DNA from: Cellulomonadaceae bacterium
GTDB taxonomy: Bacteria; Actinomycetota; Actinomycetes; Actinomycetales; Cellulomonadaceae
Direction: 5' to 3'
DNA: 8,849 nt
NCBI GenBank assembly: GCA_031283115.1
Contig: JAITCK010000244.1
Location: 1 to 8,849 of the forward strand
Shown: positions 5,984 to 8,849 of the stretch, piece after piece
How positions within the stretch are numbered: position 1 is the first letter of the stretch
Layout: each line of letters opens with the position of its first letter
Translations under genes and position numbers: made by a program
Notes under the pieces: generated by a model
What the model was told of the DNA's origin: nothing
The model's input: the letters and a program-made list of their open reading frames with translations, nothing else
Databases searched by the model: none

Positions 5984-7903
5984 ATGCACGCCAATGACTC
6001 GTCGCCCATTACCGGCTGGGATCGCGCCCGCTGGGCCTCCCTCGCCGACCAGATGCTCATGGCCGTGCGCCCCCACGCCTCAGAAAACCACGCCCGCATT
6101 GTGCTGCCCGGCAAGGGTCGCGGATTTGGTGTCGCCGTTGACGGCCTGGAAGGCTTCGCCCGCACCTTCCTGCTGGCCGGTTTCCGCCTGGCCGGAGAAA
6201 ACGGCGACGACCCCCTGGGCCTAGCCGACTGGTACGCCCAAGGCATCGCCGCTGGCACCGCCCCTGACGCCCCCGACACGGAACGTTGGGTGCGGATGAG
6301 TGAAGACATGCAGGCCAAGGTGGAGGCCGCCTCCATCGCCGTCATCCTCGACATGACCCGGCCCTGGATTTGGGACCGCCTGGACGCCCAAGTCCAAGCC
6401 AACGTCATCAACTACCTGTCTGAAGCAGTGGGTGATGAGACCTACATCAAAAACAACTGGCTCTGGTTCCGCCTCATCGTCCAAACCTTCCTCCGCTCCG
6501 TGGGCGGCCCATTCTCACTGGAGGAAATGCGGGCCGACCTAGCCCAGCATGACAGTTACGCCCGCGAAGACGGCTGGCTGTCCGATGGTGCCCCCCGCGC
6601 CTACGACCACTACCAGGGCTGGGCCATGCACCTCTACCCGGCCCTCTGGTCGCGGATGCCCGGGGCGGAAGACCTGGCCGCTGAGCGTGGAACCATCGGC
6701 CGCGGCCGCCTGGCCCGCTACCTGACCGACGCCGTCAACCTGGTGGGCGCCGACGCGACCGGCCAGCAAGGTGCCCCCCTCATCCAAGGGCGGTCCCTGA
6801 CCTACCGCTTTGCCTGCGCTGCCCCCTACTGGCTAGGCGGCCTCCAAGGGGTTGACACTGTGCCCCTGGGCATGTTGCGCCGGGCCGCCTCCGGCATCGT
6901 CGACCATTTTGTCCGCCACGGCGCCCCCGACGCTGACGGTCTGCTCAACGTCGGCTGGTTCGAGGAATGGCTACCCATCGCCCAAGACTATTCCGGGCCT
7001 TCATCGCCCTACTGGGCCGTCAAAGGCATGATCGGCCTCATGCTGCCCGCCGACCATCCGGCCTGGACTCAGCCGGAGCAGCCCCTCCCCATCGAAAGTG
7101 GCAACGTACTGGCCGCCGTCCGCGCTGCCTCGTGGATTGTCACTGGCAGTAAGGGTGACGGCATCATCCGCGTGATCAACCACGGCTCTGACAACGCCTT
7201 CGAAGGCGACCGTACTGGCGACTCGCCCCTCTATGCCCGCCTGGCCTATTCCACGGCCACCTTCCCCCTGCTCGACGAAAACGCCTGGGGCAACCCCAGT
7301 GACAACAGCATCGGCCTAGTAGACGGCAAAGGCCGCGTCACCCACCGCACCGGTTTCACCCCGCTGGGCGCCCAAGTCATCACTGATACCGCAGGCATCA
7401 GCGTGGGCGTAGCCGCCTCGCGCGGGTCGGTGCGCTGGCTGAACCGGCACGACGATGACCAGTTCGACTCTGGCCGCGGCTGGACGGGCGACTTCACTGA
7501 GGCAGGTCACCTGTCAATGGTCTCGCTGGTGCGCGGCACCTGGGAGGTTCGCCTGGCCCGAGTCGACTCGTTGACCGCCGCCGCACAGGAAGCCGCGAGC
7601 GCCACACCCGAAGGCTTGCGTTTGAGTATGAGTGGGTATCCGACAGTCGCCGGTGACGGCCTACGGTCGACAGTGCAAGCGGTTGGCCCAGGCGTCGATA
7701 CGTCCACGGCTGGCTTGCTGCCCTCCGTCAACTATCCGGCTGTCGTCGGCCAGTGGGCTGCCGCCGTCGTCCTGCTTGAACGCGATAACCAACCGTCTGC
7801 TGCTGCCAGCCCCGCCGTTGTGCAGGTAGACGACACGGCTGCCACAGTGGCCGTGACCTGGCCTGACGGGCTAACAACGACCACCGCCCTGCCGGTTGCC
7901 TGA
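5984..7903 (+). CDS. DUF2264 family protein, probable glycan-processing enzyme (possible glucuronidase)
   Basis: The 639-residue protein matches my memory of the DUF2264 family along its length: WDRARWASLADQML (12-25), DGLEGFART (53-61), NNWLWFRLIVQTFLRSVGG (157-175), DGWLSDG (196-202), YDHYQGWAMHLYP (207-219), PLIQGRSLTYRFA (265-277), and SGPSSPYWAVKG (337-348). The first 365 or so residues are rich in helices and aromatic/acidic motifs, consistent with an (alpha/alpha)6 toroid; residues about 370-639 look beta-rich. There is no signal peptide, so it should act in the cytosol on imported oligosaccharides. I recall that DUF2264 proteins have been linked to CAZy family GH154 (beta-glucuronidase), but I cannot verify that here. 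The GH88 neighbour supports a uronic-acid substrate. The start ATG 5984 is chosen by family alignment and the promoter position; the open frame reaches back to 5825, overlapping the regulator. The stop TGA 7901-7903 lies inside a hairpin. Confidence 0.85.
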   Translation: MHANDSSPITGWDRARWASLADQMLMAVRPHASENHARIVLPGKGRGFGVAVDGLEGFARTFLLAGFRLAGENGDDPLGLADWYAQGIAAGTAPDAPDTERWVRMSEDMQAKVEAASIAVILDMTRPWIWDRLDAQVQANVINYLSEAVGDETYIKNNWLWFRLIVQTFLRSVGGPFSLEEMRADLAQHDSYAREDGWLSDGAPRAYDHYQGWAMHLYPALWSRMPGAEDLAAERGTIGRGRLARYLTDAVNLVGADATGQQGAPLIQGRSLTYRFACAAPYWLGGLQGVDTVPLGMLRRAASGIVDHFVRHGAPDADGLLNVGWFEEWLPIAQDYSGPSSPYWAVKGMIGLMLPADHPAWTQPEQPLPIESGNVLAAVRAASWIVTGSKGDGIIRVINHGSDNAFEGDRTGDSPLYARLAYSTATFPLLDENAWGNPSDNSIGLVDGKGRVTHRTGFTPLGAQVITDTAGISVGVAASRGSVRWLNRHDDDQFDSGRGWTGDFTEAGHLSMVSLVRGTWEVRLARVDSLTAAAQEAASATPEGLRLSMSGYPTVAGDGLRSTVQAVGPGVDTSTAGLLPSVNYPAVVGQWAAAVVLLERDNQPSAAASPAVVQVDDTAATVAVTWPDGLTTTTALPVA

Positions 7904-7920
7904 CGGCCTGAAGGCAACCG
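7893..7920 (+). repeat. Perfect inverted repeat (9-bp arms) spanning the DUF2264 stop codon
   Basis: CGGTTGCCT (7893-7901) pairs perfectly with AGGCAACCG (7912-7920) around a 10-base loop. The stop TGA (7901-7903) starts on the last base of the left arm. No T-run follows (the next bases are AAATGACC), so it is not a standard intrinsic terminator. It could tune GH88 expression by partial termination, protect the upstream mRNA end, or guide mRNA processing; which one is not readable from sequence. Confidence 0.65.
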
Positions 7921-7935
7921 AAATGACCAACCACC

Positions 7936-7942
7936 GAGAGAG
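7936..7942 (+). promoter_or_regulatory. Ribosome binding site for the GH88 gene
   Basis: GAGAGAG at 7936-7942, followed by AACA, lies 4 bases before the ATG at 7947. It is an imperfect but purine-rich Shine-Dalgarno sequence and supports 7947 as the start. In contrast to the upstream operon gene, this gene appears to rely on a ribosome binding site. Confidence 0.6.
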
Positions 7943-7946
7943 AACA

Positions 7947-8849
7947 ATGAGCGCACAACTGGATGCGGTGCTGCCGCAAGCCCTGGCCGACGCCGTCGAA
8001 CAGGTGAAAGCCAACTCGCGCAAGTGGGCGGGCGTGTTCACCGACGACGCCACCCGCGACGGCTTCTGGTACGCCCGCGAATGTCGTGACGGTATGGATG
8101 TGGTGGGCACCAACCACGGCTGGACCACGTCCTTTTGGACGGGAATGCAGTGGCTGGCCTTCGAAGCCACCGGCGATGTGGAACTCAAAGCCGCCGCCAA
8201 GGCAGGCACCGCCGACCATGTGCGCCGCGCCTACGCCCGCCAAGACACCGACACCCACGACCTCGGCTTCCTCTGCACCCTGTCAGCCGTCGCCGACTGG
8301 CGGCTCACCGGAGACGACCTGGCCAAGGCCGGAGCCATCGAAGCGGCTGACCTGCTGATGAACCGCTTTCTTGAACCGGCAGGAATCATCCAAGCCTGGG
8401 GCGACCTCACCGACCCGGAACAGCAGGGCCGTGGCATCATCGACTCCTTGATGAACCTGCCCCTGCTCGTGTGGGCGGGGGAGCAGACCGGCGATGCCCG
8501 CTACCTGGCCGCCGTGCGCCGCCACGCCCTCAACATTGCCGCGCACATCATCCGCGACGACGACACCACCTTCCACACCTACCACTGGGATCCTGTCACC
8601 GGCGCCCCCCTGCGCGGCACCACCCACCAGGGCGCCAACGATGATTCCTGCTGGTCACGCGGGCAAACCTGGGGTATCTACGGCTTTGCTATGGCCTACC
8701 AGGCCACCGGCGAACCGTCCCTGCTTGTCGCCGCCCACCGGGTCACCGACTACTACCTGGCCCACCTGCCCAGCAACCTGGTGCCTTTCTGGGATCTCAT
8801 CTTTGACGAAAACTCTGGCGAAGAACGCGACACCTCATCGGCAGGCATC
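7947..8849 (+). CDS. Unsaturated glucuronyl hydrolase, GH88 family (3' end cut by window edge)
   Basis: GH88 enzymes remove the 4,5-unsaturated uronic acid from oligosaccharides made by polysaccharide lyases, by hydrating the double bond. The frame is open from ATG 7947 to the window end, with 301 residues visible and perhaps 80-100 missing. The two catalytic acids are present as Asp105 in HDLGFL and Asp166 in IIDSLMNLPLL. Their 61-residue spacing equals that of Asp88 and Asp149 recalled for the Bacillus GL1 enzyme. With the same +17 offset, Trp59, Trp151, His210, His227-Gln228, Arg238 and Trp242 also fall on recalled active-site positions. NDDSCWSRGQTWGIYGFAMAY (231-251) is a family hallmark. 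There is no signal peptide, so the enzyme is cytosolic. It starts 43 bp after the DUF2264 stop and is probably in its operon. Whether the substrate derives from a glycosaminoglycan, pectin, xanthan or another glycan is unknown. Confidence 0.93.
   Translation, partial: MSAQLDAVLPQALADAVEQVKANSRKWAGVFTDDATRDGFWYARECRDGMDVVGTNHGWTTSFWTGMQWLAFEATGDVELKAAAKAGTADHVRRAYARQDTDTHDLGFLCTLSAVADWRLTGDDLAKAGAIEAADLLMNRFLEPAGIIQAWGDLTDPEQQGRGIIDSLMNLPLLVWAGEQTGDARYLAAVRRHALNIAAHIIRDDDTTFHTYHWDPVTGAPLRGTTHQGANDDSCWSRGQTWGIYGFAMAYQATGEPSLLVAAHRVTDYYLAHLPSNLVPFWDLIFDENSGEERDTSSAGI

Noticed and set aside
5689..6411. 240-residue minus-strand open frame across the divergent promoter region
   Set aside because: It runs through the promoter, is antisense to DUF2264 and out of frame with the regulator; its composition is low-complexity Arg/Pro/Ser, typical of a shadow frame.
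7728..8258. 176-residue minus-strand open frame over the GH88 gene
   Set aside because: It is antisense to the strongly supported GH88 and DUF2264 genes, resembles no family, and is expected by chance in high-GC DNA.

Overview
The window is high-GC DNA with compact, head-to-tail gene spacing and protein sequences that read as actinobacterial. The DXS enzyme has typical actinobacterial motif wording, and a pyruvate formate-lyase activase implies a fermentative or facultatively anaerobic lifestyle. A member of the Propionibacteriaceae or Actinomycetaceae would fit, but this is an inference from style and not an identification.

Layout. (1) Positions 1-1965 (+) hold dxs (isoprenoid precursor synthesis), missing only its first few codons. 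(2) Positions 2096-3124 (+) hold pflA, the radical-SAM activase of pyruvate formate-lyase, with an unusually long N-terminal extension and no pfl gene beside it. (3) Positions 3158-4600 (-) hold an NAD(P)-dependent aldehyde dehydrogenase, convergent with pflA. (4) Positions 4677-5852 (-) hold a transcription regulator that joins a DeoR-type helix-turn-helix to a LacI-type sugar-binding domain. (5) Positions 5853-5983 are a divergent control region dense in inverted and direct repeats, with a good promoter placed so that its transcript would start at or next to the next start codon. (6) Positions 5984-7903 (+) hold a DUF2264 protein. (7) From 7947 to the window end (+) is a GH88 unsaturated glucuronyl hydrolase, open at the right edge.

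Parts 3-7 look like one carbohydrate-use locus. The regulator and dehydrogenase are transcribed leftward; the two cytosolic glycan-processing enzymes are transcribed rightward. GH88 enzymes hydrolyse the unsaturated uronic acid left by polysaccharide lyases. The DUF2264 protein next to it probably acts on a related uronic-acid oligosaccharide, and the regulator probably senses such a sugar. No transporter, polysaccharide lyase or kdu/kdg gene is visible; these may lie to the right of the window. The housekeeping genes dxs and pflA appear to be the fixed border of this accessory locus.

Small-scale structure includes a perfect 9-bp-arm hairpin spanning the DUF2264 stop codon, a perfect 12-bp direct repeat with 22-bp period just upstream of the dehydrogenase gene, and a GTGGTTGAGC-like word that recurs in intergenic gaps. 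No tRNA, rRNA, CRISPR array, insertion sequence or clear intrinsic terminator was seen.
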